Position numbers and translations under genes: made by a program. DNA of 64,000 nt, taken from contig JAIKXV010000025.1 of assembly GCA_024683935.1 (NCBI GenBank), forward strand, positions 1 through 64,000, in the 5' to 3' direction. This document shows, one piece after another, positions 35,001 to 44,628 of the stretch. Source of the stretch: Lachnospiraceae bacterium. Its GTDB lineage: Bacteria > Bacillota_A > Clostridia > Lachnospirales > Lachnospiraceae. How positions within the stretch are numbered: the first letter of the stretch is position 1; the number at the start of each line of letters is the position of its first letter. The notes under the pieces were generated by a model. It was not told the DNA's origin. It saw nothing but the letters and a program-made list of their open reading frames with translations, and ran no database searches.

Positions 35001-35240
35001 TTGACGCGGGAAGAGATCTTTGAAAAGATAACCCTGATCTTCAGGGAGGAATTTGATGACGACACCCTTATCATAGTGGATGAAACGAATTCCGCAGATA
35101 TAGAGGACTGGGACAGCCTGGCCCATGTGGAGCTTGTCATGACTATGGAACATGAATTCAATATGAAGTTCAATATAAAGGAAGTCGGCAAGCTGAAGAA
35201 CGTGGGTGAGATGGTTGACCTCATCATAAGCAAGCTGTAA
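35001..35240 (+). CDS. Acyl carrier protein
   Basis: The 79-residue protein has the acyl carrier fold and the phosphopantetheine attachment serine at Ser39 in IEDWDSLAHVELV. The acidic helix II that partners recognise (HVELVMTMEHEFNMKF) is intact. It starts at TTG 35001. The cassette around it lacks fatty-acid synthase genes, so this is probably a dedicated carrier for a special acyl group rather than the main fatty-acid ACP. It overlaps the MaoC gene by one base. Confidence 0.9.
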   Translation: MTREEIFEKITLIFREEFDDDTLIIVDETNSADIEDWDSLAHVELVMTMEHEFNMKFNIKEVGKLKNVGEMVDLIISKL

Positions 35241-35656
35241 TGAATACATACGATTACGAAGAACTAAATATCGGACATAAGGAGGAATTCCGGGTGGATA
35301 TCACGGATGAGATGCTGGACAGCTTCCGTAATATCACCGGGGATCTGAATCCCTTCCACAGAGATGATGATTTCGCGCGTGCCCACGGCTTTCAGGGTCA
35401 TGCGGCTTTTGGCATGCTCACGGCTTCATTCCTGTCCACCCTGGCAGGCATGTATCTGCCCGGGGAGAAGAGCATAATACAGAATACGGAGATCAAATTC
35501 ATGAAGCCCGTATATCCCGGTGACAGTCTGACGATAAGCGGGGAAGTCGCTGAAAAGAACGACGCATACCGGGTGATCAGGATAAAGACCGCCATCAGAA
35601 AAGCGGATGGCGAAAAGGTATTAAGAGGTTCCATGCAGATAGGATTTCTGGAATAG
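35240..35656 (+). CDS. MaoC-family (R)-specific enoyl hydratase
   Basis: The 138-residue single hot-dog protein contains the hydratase-2 motif ITGDLNPFHRDDDFARAHGF, with the catalytic Asp and His in place, followed by HAAFGMLTASFLS and the second half IKFMKPVYPGDSLTISGEV. Such enzymes add water to trans-2-enoyl thioesters or run in reverse as dehydratases. Being next to an ACP, the substrate is probably carried on that protein, giving a 3-hydroxyacyl or unsaturated acyl chain. It begins with ATG 35240, overlapping the ACP stop. Confidence 0.88.
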   Translation: MNTYDYEELNIGHKEEFRVDITDEMLDSFRNITGDLNPFHRDDDFARAHGFQGHAAFGMLTASFLSTLAGMYLPGEKSIIQNTEIKFMKPVYPGDSLTISGEVAEKNDAYRVIRIKTAIRKADGEKVLRGSMQIGFLE

Positions 35657-35668
35657 AAAGGAGCAGTC

Positions 35669-36409
35669 ATGGGAAATACGGCAGAAAGGCTTCAGGAGAT
35701 AATTGACAAGGCGGAGCGCATCGTTTTCTTCGGCGGCGCAGGCGTATCCACGGAGAGCGGCATACCTGATTTCCGTTCGGTAGACGGACTGTATCATCAG
35801 AAGTATGACTATCCTCCGGAAGAGATACTGAGTCATACCTTCTTTATGAGAAAACCCGAGGAATTCTATAAGTTCTACAGGGATAAGATACTGATGACCG
35901 GATCGGACAGGAACCCGGCTCCGAACAAAGCCCATCTGAAGCTTGCAGAGCTTGAAAAGAAGGGGAAGCTCCTGGCAGTCGTAACCCAGAATATCGACGG
36001 CCTCCATCAGGCGGCGGGGAGCGAGACGGTTTACGAGCTTCACGGCAGTATCCTCAGGAATTACTGCATGTCCTGCCATGAATTCTATGATCTGGACTAT
36101 ATGAAGGCAAGCACCGATCCCGTGCCCCGGTGCGCAAAGTGCGGAGGCATCATCAAACCCGATGTGGTGCTCTACGAAGAGGGACTGGATCAGGAGACGA
36201 TAAATAATGCAGTGGATGCGATTTCCAGAGCTGATGTGCTGATAATCGGCGGTACCAGCCTCGTGGTCTATCCTGCAGCGGGACTCATTGATTACTTCAG
36301 GGGAGACCATCTGGTGCTTATAAATAAAGGAGCTACCGCAAGGGACAGCCAGGCGGATCTCTGCATAGCGGACAGCATAGGAGAGGTTCTCGGCGCCGTG
36401 ACAGTGTAA
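35669..36409 (+). CDS. cobB: Sir2-family NAD-dependent protein deacylase
   Basis: The 246-residue sirtuin has GAGVSTESGIPDFRS at 23-37, TQNIDGLH at 107-113, catalytic His125 in YELHGS, and zinc cysteines Cys133, Cys136, Cys155 and Cys158. It removes acyl groups from lysine using NAD, producing nicotinamide and O-acyl-ADP-ribose, in the cytoplasm. It lies 12 bases after the MaoC gene and so is probably co-transcribed with the acetyltransferase/ACP cassette, although it may simply be a housekeeping passenger. AAAGGAG precedes the ATG. Confidence 0.94.
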   Translation: MGNTAERLQEIIDKAERIVFFGGAGVSTESGIPDFRSVDGLYHQKYDYPPEEILSHTFFMRKPEEFYKFYRDKILMTGSDRNPAPNKAHLKLAELEKKGKLLAVVTQNIDGLHQAAGSETVYELHGSILRNYCMSCHEFYDLDYMKASTDPVPRCAKCGGIIKPDVVLYEEGLDQETINNAVDAISRADVLIIGGTSLVVYPAAGLIDYFRGDHLVLINKGATARDSQADLCIADSIGEVLGAVTV

Positions 36410-36417
36410 GCATTTCA

Positions 36418-36446
36418 TTGACAATCGGCGGAAAAAATAGGAAAAT
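36418..36446 (+). promoter_or_regulatory. ileS promoter
   Basis: TTGACA (36418-36423) and GAAAAT (36441-36446) are 17 bases apart. No T-box specifier or antiterminator structure can fit in the roughly 40-base leader that follows. Confidence 0.5.
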
Positions 36447-36490
36447 AATACGGCGTGTGCGGAGACAGCGCCGAAAGGAGTTTTTGATAA

Positions 36491-39400
36491 ATGGCAGTGT
36501 ACAGTAAAGTTAACACAGACTTAAATTTTGTGGACAGGGAGAAGGAGGTTGTTAAGTTCTGGAATGAGAATCAGATCTTCCGGAAATCCATGGATTCCAG
36601 AAAGGAAGGAGAGACCTATACTTTCTATGACGGACCTCCCACGGCAAACGGGAAACCCCATATAGGCCACGTGCTGACACGTGTCATTAAGGATATGATA
36701 CCCAGATACCACGCCATGAAGGGAGCTTTCGTTCCGAGAAAGGCGGGCTGGGATACCCATGGTCTTCCGGTGGAGCTGGAAGTGGAAAAGAAGCTCGGAC
36801 TGGATGGCAAGGAGCAGATAGAGAAGTACGGACTGGAGCCCTTTATAAAGGAGTGTAAGGAGTCCGTATGGAAATATAAGGGGATGTGGGAAAAGTTTTC
36901 CGACCAGGTAGGATTCTGGGCGGATATGGAGCACCCCTATGTAACATATGAAGATGATTATATCGAATCCGAATGGTGGGCTCTGAGCGAGATCTGGAAA
37001 AGGGGTCTGCTCTATAAGGGCTTTAAGATCGTGCCCTACTGCCCGCGCTGCGGAACCCCTCTTTCCAGCCATGAGGTAGCCCAGGGCTACAAGGCCGTAA
37101 AGGAAAGATCCGCGATCGCCCGTTTCAAGGTAAAGGACAGGGATGAGTATATCCTTGCCTGGACTACCACCCCCTGGACTCTTCCCAGTAACGTGGGTCT
37201 CTGCGTAAATCCGGAAGAGACCTATGTAAAGGTTCATACCGCTGACGGATATACCTATATCCTAGCAAAGGCACTTTCAGAAAAGGTTCTGGGAGGAGAG
37301 GACGCTCCCACCGCACCCTATGAGGTGATCGATGAGTTCCTGGGTAAGGAGCTTGAGCATACTGAGTACGAGCCCCTCTTCAAATGCGCGGCAGACCTGG
37401 CCGATAAGCAGAAAAAGAAGGCGCACTTCGTAGTAGTTGACGACTATGTAACGATGGAAGACGGTACCGGCGTGGTTCACATCGCTCCCGCCTTCGGTGA
37501 AGATGACGCAAGGGTCGGCAGGAAGTATGATATGCCCCTTGTGCAGTTCGTTGACGACAAGGGAAATATGACGGAGGAGACTCCCTTTGCGGGACTCTTT
37601 GTAAAGGATGCGGATCCCGAGGTATTAAAGGATCTGGATTCCAGAGGACTTCTTTTCTCCGCGCCGAAATTTGAGCATGACTATCCCTTCTGCTGGCGCT
37701 GCGATACGCCGCTTATCTACTATGCAAGGGAATCATGGTTCATAGAGATGACGAAGGTCAGGGATGACCTCGTGGCAAATAATGAGAAGATAAACTGGAT
37801 ACCCGCGACCATAGGTTCCGGCAGATTCGGTGAATGGATAAAGAATATCCAGGACTGGGCGGTATCCAGAAACAGATACTGGGGTACTCCCCTTAATATC
37901 TGGGAGTGCAAGGACTGCGGACACAGGGAGTCCATAGGCTCCAGGGAAGAGCTCTACAGGCTTTCCGGAAATGAGAAGGCGCATACTGTTGAGCTCCACA
38001 GACCCTTTATAGACGAGATCACCTGCAAGTGCCCCGAGTGCGGAAAAGAGATGAAGAGGGTGCCGGAGGTTATTGACTGCTGGTTTGACAGCGGTGCCAT
38101 GCCTTTCGCTCAGCATCATTATCCCTTTGAAAACGAGGATCTTTTCAAGGCCCAGTTCCCTGCTTCCTTTATTTCCGAAGCGGTGGACCAGACCCGTGGA
38201 TGGTTCTATTCCCTGCACGCCATATCTACGCTGCTCTTTAATAAGCCCTGCTTTGAGAATGTCATAGTTCTTGGACTGGTGTTAGATGAGGACGGTAATA
38301 AGATGAGTAAATCCAAGGGCAACGCGGTTGATCCCTTTGAAGCCCTGGATACCTTCGGTGCCGACGCCATCAGGTGGTACTTCTATATCAACAGTGCGCC
38401 CTGGCTACCGAACCGTTTCCATGACAGGGCGGTTACCGAATGTCAGAGGAAGTTCATGGGAACCCTCTGGAATACCTATGCTTTCTATGTACTTTATGCA
38501 AATATAGATAACTTTGATGCGGCGGACCACAATCTTGATACGGACAGTCTCTCCGTTATGGACAGATGGATACTCTCCAGGCTCCAGTCCACGATAAAGG
38601 AGACCGATGACAATCTCGGCAACTACAGGATACCTGAAGCTGCCAAGTCCCTTCAGTCCTTTGTGGATGAGCTCAGCAACTGGTATGTGAGACGCTGCCG
38701 TAAGAGATACTGGGCAAAGGGCATGGAGCAGGATAAGATCAACGCTTACATGACCTTATTCACCTGCCTCAGGGATATCTGCAAGGCTGCAGCTCCGATG
38801 ATCCCCTTCATGACTGAGGAGATCTACCTGAACCTTATCGCGGGAAGAGACAAGAACGCACCGGAGTCCATCCATCTCTGCGATTACCCCGTGCCGGATG
38901 AAAGCCTTATCGACAAGGAGCTGGAGAAGGATATGGAGGAGGTTCTTGATATCGTGGTTCTCGGCCGTGCTGCCAGGAACGAAAGCGGCATAAAGAACCG
39001 CCAGCCCATAGGACAGATGTACGTGAAGGCTCCGGAGATGTCGGAATTCTACAAGGAGATAATCGCGGACGAGCTCAATGTGAAGAAGGTAGACTTCTCC
39101 GAAGAATTGAGGAGCTTTACCACATACAGCTTCAAGCCCCAGTTAAAGACCGTGGGACCGAAGTACGGCAAGGTGCTGAACAAGATAAGGGAAGCTCTTA
39201 CCGGTCTGGACGGAAACGAGGCCATGGATACCCTGAAGGCAGAGGGCGCTCTGAAATTCAATTTTGACGGAACAGATGTAAGTCTTGCCGAAGAAGACCT
39301 TCTTATCGAGATGAGCAATAAAGAGGGATTCGTTGAGCAGAACGACAATAATATCACCGTTGTGTTAGATACGAATCTGACTCCCGAGCTTCTGGAGGAG

Positions 39401-39646
39401 GGCTACGTCAGAGAGCTTATCAGCAAGATCCAGACCATGCGTAAGGAAGCAGGTTTTGAGGTGATGGATAAGATCCGTATCTCCATGACCGGAAGTGAGA
39501 AGCTGGAGGAGTACTTAACAGAGAATGCCGATTTCGTAAAGACCGAGACCATGGCTTCGGAAATAGACATGGCAGGCCTTTCGGGATACACGAAGGAATG
39601 GGATATCAACGGAGAGCATGTGACTCTCGGTGTTGAACGTTTATAA
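36491..39646 (+). CDS. ileS: Isoleucyl-tRNA synthetase, type 2
   Basis: The 1051-residue enzyme charges tRNA-Ile with isoleucine. It carries HIGH at 57-60 in PPTANGKPHIGHVLTR and KMSKS at 604-608. The editing domain has WTTTPWTLPSN. Two Cys pairs (CKDCGHRE and CKCPECGKEM) lie in the insert before DCWFDSGAMPF. This insert and the phrase GTLWNTYAFYVLYANID are typical of the eukaryote-like type 2 enzymes, often naturally insensitive to mupirocin. AAAGGAG precedes ATG 36491. The usual Firmicute T-box is absent. Confidence 0.95.
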   Translation: MAVYSKVNTDLNFVDREKEVVKFWNENQIFRKSMDSRKEGETYTFYDGPPTANGKPHIGHVLTRVIKDMIPRYHAMKGAFVPRKAGWDTHGLPVELEVEKKLGLDGKEQIEKYGLEPFIKECKESVWKYKGMWEKFSDQVGFWADMEHPYVTYEDDYIESEWWALSEIWKRGLLYKGFKIVPYCPRCGTPLSSHEVAQGYKAVKERSAIARFKVKDRDEYILAWTTTPWTLPSNVGLCVNPEETYVKVHTADGYTYILAKALSEKVLGGEDAPTAPYEVIDEFLGKELEHTEYEPLFKCAADLADKQKKKAHFVVVDDYVTMEDGTGVVHIAPAFGEDDARVGRKYDMPLVQFVDDKGNMTEETPFAGLFVKDADPEVLKDLDSRGLLFSAPKFEHDYPFCWRCDTPLIYYARESWFIEMTKVRDDLVANNEKINWIPATIGSGRFGEWIKNIQDWAVSRNRYWGTPLNIWECKDCGHRESIGSREELYRLSGNEKAHTVELHRPFIDEITCKCPECGKEMKRVPEVIDCWFDSGAMPFAQHHYPFENEDLFKAQFPASFISEAVDQTRGWFYSLHAISTLLFNKPCFENVIVLGLVLDEDGNKMSKSKGNAVDPFEALDTFGADAIRWYFYINSAPWLPNRFHDRAVTECQRKFMGTLWNTYAFYVLYANIDNFDAADHNLDTDSLSVMDRWILSRLQSTIKETDDNLGNYRIPEAAKSLQSFVDELSNWYVRRCRKRYWAKGMEQDKINAYMTLFTCLRDICKAAAPMIPFMTEEIYLNLIAGRDKNAPESIHLCDYPVPDESLIDKELEKDMEEVLDIVVLGRAARNESGIKNRQPIGQMYVKAPEMSEFYKEIIADELNVKKVDFSEELRSFTTYSFKPQLKTVGPKYGKVLNKIREALTGLDGNEAMDTLKAEGALKFNFDGTDVSLAEEDLLIEMSNKEGFVEQNDNNITVVLDTNLTPELLEEGYVRELISKIQTMRKEAGFEVMDKIRISMTGSEKLEEYLTENADFVKTETMASEIDMAGLSGYTKEWDINGEHVTLGVERL

Positions 39647-39684
39647 ACCAAAATATCTGATCGAAAGGAGTGAGCCGGCAGGAA

Positions 39685-42159
39685 ATGATAAGCAGCAAAA
39701 AATTCGACAAGGGAAAATTCAAGCAGCAGATAGAGGACAATATCCGTTCTCTTTACAGGAAAAACCTGAAGGAAGCGGATAAGCAGGAGATTTTCCAGGC
39801 GGTATGCTATGCGGTTAAGGATACGATAATCGAGGACTGGATGGCTACCCAGAAAGCCTACGAGAAGGAAGATCCGAAGACGGTTTACTACCTTTCCATG
39901 GAATTCCTTATGGGACGTGCCTTAGGAAACAACCTGATCAATCTCTGCGAGTATAAGGAGATAAAGGAAGCGCTGAAGGAGCTGGGAGTAGACCTTAATA
40001 AGGTCGAAGACGAGGAACCGGATGCAGCTCTCGGCAACGGCGGCTTGGGACGTCTCGCAGCCTGCTTTCTGGATTCCCTGGCAACCCTTGGATATTCTGC
40101 ATACGGATGCGGTATCAGATACCGTTACGGAATGTTCAAGCAGAAGATAAAGGACGGCTATCAGCTGGAGATCCCGGATGACTGGCTTCGTGACGGCAAT
40201 CCCTTTGAACTCCGCCGCAGGGAGTACAAGAAAGAAGTTAAGTTCGGCGGCTATGTAAGAGTGGAGACCGACAGCAACGGACGGAACCACTTTATACAGG
40301 ACGGATATCAGTCTGTAAACGCCATTCCCTATGACATGCCTGTAGTGGGCTACGGGAACGGCATAGTAAACACCTTAAGGATCTGGGACGCGGAGCCCGT
40401 GGAGTGTTTCCAGCTGGATTCCTTCGATAAGGGTGATTACAGAAAGGCTGTGGAGCAGGACAACCTGGCAAAGAATATAGTCGAGGTTCTGTATCCCAAT
40501 GACAATCACTATGCAGGTAAGGAGCTGAGGCTGAAGCAGCAGTACTTCTTCATTTCCGCCTCTGTCCAGGAGGCCGTGGACAAGTACATGCGTAAGCATG
40601 ACGATATCAAACGCTTTGCGGAGAAGAATATCTTCCAGCTGAATGATACCCACCCCACGGTGGCTATTCCCGAACTCATGAGGATCCTGATGGATGATCA
40701 CGATCTGACCTGGGATGAGGCCTGGGCTGTGACTACAAGCACCTGTGCATATACCAACCACACCATAATGAGCGAAGCTCTGGAAAAGTGGCCTATTGAA
40801 CTGTTCTCAAGGCTTCTCCCCAGGGTTTATCAGATAATCGAAGAGATCAACCGCCGATTCTGCCTGCAGATACAGGCGGCCTATCCCGGAGATCAGGAAA
40901 AGATCCGGAATATGGCCATCATCTATGATGGCCAGGTAAGGATGGCGTATCTTGCCATCTGCGCCGGATTCTCTGTAAACGGCGTGGCCCGTCTCCATAC
41001 GGAGATACTGAAGAAGAGGGAACTGAAGGACTTCTATGACCTGATGCCCGAAAAGTTCAATAATAAGACCAACGGTATCACCCAGAGGCGTTTCCTTCTT
41101 CACGGAAATCCCCTCCTTGCAGATTGGGTGACCGACCATGTGGGACCCGACTGGATCACGGATCTGAAGAAGATACACGGGATCGCGGTCTATGCTGACG
41201 ACAAGAAGGCCCAGAATGAATTCATGAACATTAAGTTCAAGAATAAGCAGCGGCTGGCAAAGTATATCCTCGAGCATAACGGAGTCGAGGTAGATCCCAG
41301 ATCCATCTTTGATGTACAGGTAAAGAGACTGCATGAGTATAAGAGACAGCTCTTAAACATTCTTCATGTAATGAGTCTCTATAATAAGATAAAGAGACAT
41401 CCGGATATGGATTTCTATCCCAGAACCTTCATCTTCGGAGCCAAGGCTGCAGCGGGATACCGGAATGCAAAGCTTACGATAAAGCTCATTAATTCCGTAG
41501 CTGATGTTGTTAATAACGATCCTGCCATAGAGGGAAAGATCAAGGTCGTATTCATAGAGGATTACAGGGTCTCCAATGCGGAGCTTATCTTTGCGGCGGC
41601 TGACGTTTCAGAGCAGATATCCACCGCAAGTAAGGAGGCTTCCGGAACCGGCTGCATGAAGTTCATGCTGAACGGCGCCCTGACTCTCGGCACTATGGAC
41701 GGAGCCAATGTGGAAATGGCAGAGGAGATGGGCAAGGAAAATATGTTCATCTTCGGTATGAGTGCTGAAGAGGTAATGAATTATGAAAAGAACGGCGGAT
41801 ATGATCCCATGGATATCTTCAATTCCGATCAGGAGATCAGGGATGTACTTACGCAGCTCATTAACGGCTTCTACTCCAAGGATGATCCGGACAGATTCAG
41901 GGATCTGTATAATTCCCTTCTCAATACCCAGAGCACCACAAAGGCGGATATGTACTTTATCCTGAAGGACTTCCGCTCCTATGCGGAGGCTCAGAGCGAG
42001 GTTGAAAAGCAGTACCGCGACAAGGCAGGCTGGGCAAAGAAGGCCATCATCAACGTAGCAAGCACCGGAAAGTTCTCATCAGACAGAACCATTCAGGAGT
42101 ACGTTGACGAGATCTGGCATCTGGATAAAGTGAAGTTATCAAGAAGGGCGAAGAAATAA
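39685..42159 (+). CDS. glgP: Glycogen/maltodextrin phosphorylase
   Basis: The 824-residue enzyme releases glucose-1-phosphate from alpha-1,4-glucan ends with inorganic phosphate. The family motifs are present: DAALGNGGLGRLAACFLDS, the KRLHEYKRQLLNILH segment and the PLP region EASGTGCMKFMLNGALTLGT, whose Lys binds pyridoxal phosphate. GC replaces the more common GN in that motif. Allosteric sites of animal phosphorylases are not evident. A GTG at 39670 would overlap AAAGGAG, so ATG 39685 is preferred although its spacing is long. The gene ends directly before two copies of a palindromic repeat. Confidence 0.95.
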   Translation: MISSKKFDKGKFKQQIEDNIRSLYRKNLKEADKQEIFQAVCYAVKDTIIEDWMATQKAYEKEDPKTVYYLSMEFLMGRALGNNLINLCEYKEIKEALKELGVDLNKVEDEEPDAALGNGGLGRLAACFLDSLATLGYSAYGCGIRYRYGMFKQKIKDGYQLEIPDDWLRDGNPFELRRREYKKEVKFGGYVRVETDSNGRNHFIQDGYQSVNAIPYDMPVVGYGNGIVNTLRIWDAEPVECFQLDSFDKGDYRKAVEQDNLAKNIVEVLYPNDNHYAGKELRLKQQYFFISASVQEAVDKYMRKHDDIKRFAEKNIFQLNDTHPTVAIPELMRILMDDHDLTWDEAWAVTTSTCAYTNHTIMSEALEKWPIELFSRLLPRVYQIIEEINRRFCLQIQAAYPGDQEKIRNMAIIYDGQVRMAYLAICAGFSVNGVARLHTEILKKRELKDFYDLMPEKFNNKTNGITQRRFLLHGNPLLADWVTDHVGPDWITDLKKIHGIAVYADDKKAQNEFMNIKFKNKQRLAKYILEHNGVEVDPRSIFDVQVKRLHEYKRQLLNILHVMSLYNKIKRHPDMDFYPRTFIFGAKAAAGYRNAKLTIKLINSVADVVNNDPAIEGKIKVVFIEDYRVSNAELIFAAADVSEQISTASKEASGTGCMKFMLNGALTLGTMDGANVEMAEEMGKENMFIFGMSAEEVMNYEKNGGYDPMDIFNSDQEIRDVLTQLINGFYSKDDPDRFRDLYNSLLNTQSTTKADMYFILKDFRSYAEAQSEVEKQYRDKAGWAKKAIINVASTGKFSSDRTIQEYVDEIWHLDKVKLSRRAKK

Positions 42160-42166
42160 AAAGCCA

Positions 42167-42264
42167 ACAAAGCCTTCTCCATAAGGAGAAGTTCCCCCGA
42201 AGGGGACAACAGTCTACAAAGCCTTCTCCTTGAGGAGAAGGTGCCCCGAAGGGGCGGATGAGGT
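42167..42264 (+). repeat. Two tandem copies of a double-hairpin intergenic repeat
   Basis: Unit one (42167-42208) and unit two (42216-42264) share ACAAAGCCTTCTCC, then a reverse-complement GGAGAAG, then CCCC-GAA-GGGG. Each copy therefore forms two small hairpins, and the end of the second copy (GGATGAGGTG) runs into the start of the hydratase gene. Such elements are spread through many clostridial genomes. Confidence 0.8.
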
Positions 42265-42268
42265 GTAT

Positions 42269-44548
42269 ATGACAGATTCAATAACCGTCCGGGACTCCGG
42301 CGCCTACCTCCTTAACGGCAGGGAAATAAGCGACGCCGCTCCCGGAAATATCTCAAAGGAAGAAGCCCGCAAGGGCACCATTGCCTACGGCATATTAAAG
42401 GAACACAATACCTCCGGAGACATGGAAAAGCTCCGAATAAAGTTCGACTGTATAACGAGCCACGATATCACCTATGTGGGAATCATACAGACAGCCAGGG
42501 CATCGGGACTGAAGCGCTTCCCTCTTCCCTATATCCTCACAAACTGCCACAATTCTCTTTGTGCGGTCGGCGGTACGATAAACGAGGATGACCATGTATT
42601 CGGTTTAAGCGCAGCCAGAAAATACGGCGGAACATATGTGCCTCCGCATCAGGCTGTTATCCATCAGTACGCGAGGGAAATGCTCGCCGGCTGCGGCAAG
42701 ATGATCCTCGGCTCCGATTCCCATACGAGATACGGTGCGCTCGGCACTATGGCGATGGGAGAGGGAGGACCGGAGCTGGTAAAGCAGCTCTTAAACCAGA
42801 CCTATGACATTGATTATCCTGAGATAGTAGCCATTTATTTAGAAGGTGAACCCTCCTTCGGAGTGGGACCCCAGGATGTGGCTCTTGCCCTCATCGGAAG
42901 GCTCTTTGCCGAAGGCATCGTAAAGAATAAGGTGATGGAATTCGTAGGCCCCGGAGTGTCGGGTCTCAGCGCGGATTTCAGGATCGGTATCGACGTGATG
43001 ACCACGGAGACCACCTGTCTCTCCTCCATCTGGAGAACTGATGGTAAGACGGAAGAATTTCTTTCCCTTCACGGCAGGAGCGGAGAATACAGGGAAATGA
43101 ATCCCGCTGACACCGCATATTATGATGAGGTGGTAAGGGTGGATCTTTCAAAGATAAAGCCCATGATAGCCCTGCCTTTCCATCCCAGCAATGTTTACAC
43201 GATAGAAGAGCTGAACGCTAACCTCTCCGACATCCTTTCCGATGTGGAGAAGAAGGCAAAGGTGTCCTTCGGAGAAAAGATCGATTTTGATCTGCATAAG
43301 AAGATTAGAAACGGCAGATTATTTACAGATCAGGGAATAATCGCAGGCTGTGCCGGAGGCGGATTCGAAAATCTCTGCGCTGCTGCGGACATCCTGAAGG
43401 GTGCGGATATAGGAAGCGATGAGTTCACGATGAGTGTTTATCCCGCTTCCATGCCGGTGTACGCAGAGCTTGTAAAGAACGGAGCGGTTTCAAAGTTCAT
43501 TGACGCCGGAGTGGTTGTAAAGACCTGCTTCTGCGGTCCCTGCTTCGGAGCCGGAGATACGCCGTCAAATAATGCCCTTTCCATCCGTCATTCCACAAGA
43601 AACTTCCCCAACAGGGAAGGCTCCAAGGTACAGGAGGGGCAGATATCCTCTGTCGCCCTTATGGATGCCCGTTCTATTGCAGCCACGGCTGCCAATAAGG
43701 GAATACTGACCCCTGCATCGGATATGGATGTGGAGATAGGGAAATATAAGTACTTTTTTGACAGTAATATCTATGAGAAGAGGGTATTCGATTCAAAGGG
43801 CGAGGCAGATCCTGATGCGGAGCTCACCCTGGGACCGAATATCAGGGACTGGCCCGAGATGCCGTCCTTAACGGATAACCTTCTGCTAAAGGTTGTATCC
43901 GAGATCCATGATCCGGTTACCACTACGGACGAGCTGATCCCTTCGGGAGAGACCTCATCCTACAGATCAAATCCCTTAAAGCTCGCAGAATTTGCCCTTT
44001 CCAGAAAGGATCCCGACTATGTTCCCGGAGCAAAGGAGATAGCGGCATATGAGAAGGCGAGGGAAGAGGGAGTTACAGCCCTTGAAAAGATGGTGGAATC
44101 CTCAGCGGAGCTCCAGCCGGTTGTGAAGGAGCTGAAGAAAGCTTTCCCGGATGCCGGATGGGATAATACCGGAATAGGATCCGTGATCTTTGCCGTAAAG
44201 CCCGGTGACGGTTCGGCAAGAGAGCAGGCTGCTTCCTGTCAGAAGGTTCTCGGAGGCTGGGCAAATATCGCCAATGAATACGCTACAAAGAGATACAGGA
44301 GCAACCTCATAAACTGGGGAATGCTGCCCTTTATCATTGAGAAGGGTGACCTGCCCTTTAAGAAGACGGACTTTCTCTTTATTCCCGGAATAAGGGAGGC
44401 TGTCAGTGAGAAGAAATCCTCTGTGAAAGCCTATACCGTGAGAAGCGGCGGCATGACAGAGTTTGAACTGAAGCTCGGAGACCTTACGGATGATGAAAGG
44501 CAGATAATCCTGGACGGCTGCCTCATCAATTACAACAGAGTTGATTAA
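42269..44548 (+). CDS. Aconitase-family hydratase, YbhJ-like
   Basis: The 759-residue protein belongs to the aconitase superfamily. The likely [4Fe-4S] ligands are the Cys of [14 protein letters not shown] and the pair in [33 protein letters not shown] matches the aconitase DSHT motif, and the C-terminal swivel domain is present. It resembles the 'hydratase' group related to E. coli YbhJ rather than citrate-cycle aconitase, so the substrate is unknown. ATG 42269 is chosen: the upstream in-frame TTG at 42230 falls inside the repeat. The ribosome binding site GATGAGG (42257-42263) is supplied by the repeat. Confidence 0.85.
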   Translation: MTDSITVRDSGAYLLNGREISDAAPGNISKEEARKGTIAYGILKEHNTSGDMEKLRIKFDCITSHDITYVGIIQTARASGLKRFPLPYILTNCHNSLCAVGGTINEDDHVFGLSAARKYGGTYVPPHQAVIHQYAREMLAGCGKMILGSDSHTRYGALGTMAMGEGGPELVKQLLNQTYDIDYPEIVAIYLEGEPSFGVGPQDVALALIGRLFAEGIVKNKVMEFVGPGVSGLSADFRIGIDVMTTETTCLSSIWRTDGKTEEFLSLHGRSGEYREMNPADTAYYDEVVRVDLSKIKPMIALPFHPSNVYTIEELNANLSDILSDVEKKAKVSFGEKIDFDLHKKIRNGRLFTDQGIIAGCAGGGFENLCAAADILKGADIGSDEFTMSVYPASMPVYAELVKNGAVSKFIDAGVVVKTCFCGPCFGAGDTPSNNALSIRHSTRNFPNREGSKVQEGQISSVALMDARSIAATAANKGILTPASDMDVEIGKYKYFFDSNIYEKRVFDSKGEADPDAELTLGPNIRDWPEMPSLTDNLLLKVVSEIHDPVTTTDELIPSGETSSYRSNPLKLAEFALSRKDPDYVPGAKEIAAYEKAREEGVTALEKMVESSAELQPVVKELKKAFPDAGWDNTGIGSVIFAVKPGDGSAREQAASCQKVLGGWANIANEYATKRYRSNLINWGMLPFIIEKGDLPFKKTDFLFIPGIREAVSEKKSSVKAYTVRSGGMTEFELKLGDLTDDERQIILDGCLINYNRVD

Positions 44549-44626
44549 AAGATCCTTCGGTGACGCTCAGGATGACACAGGAGGAGATTCCTCTCATCTG
44601 TCATTCTGAGCGAAGCGAAGAATCTT
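44549..44626. repeat. Inverted pair of TGTCATTCTGAGCG-type intergenic repeats
   Basis: The left arm (44549-44578) is nearly the reverse complement of the right arm (44597-44626): both contain CTGAGCG/CGCTCAG and GATTCTTCG-like ends. A small inner palindrome GAGGAGATTCCTC (44581-44593) lies between them. This form of repeat is widespread in bacterial intergenic DNA. Confidence 0.78.
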
Positions 44627-44628
44627 AC

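Noticed and set aside
33706..35233. Two long minus-strand open frames of about 300 codons opposite the acetyltransferase/ACP cassette
   Set aside because: Their products have no recognisable domains, and the plus-strand genes with clear families cover the same bases. The open antisense frames are a by-product of codon usage.
36410..36490. T-box riboswitch upstream of ileS
   Set aside because: I looked for the conserved antiterminator bulge and terminator; the leader is too short and neither is present.
41641..41720. GC instead of GN in the phosphorylase PLP motif as a sign of inactivation
   Set aside because: The lysine and all surrounding residues are conserved; this position can vary and does not by itself imply loss of function.
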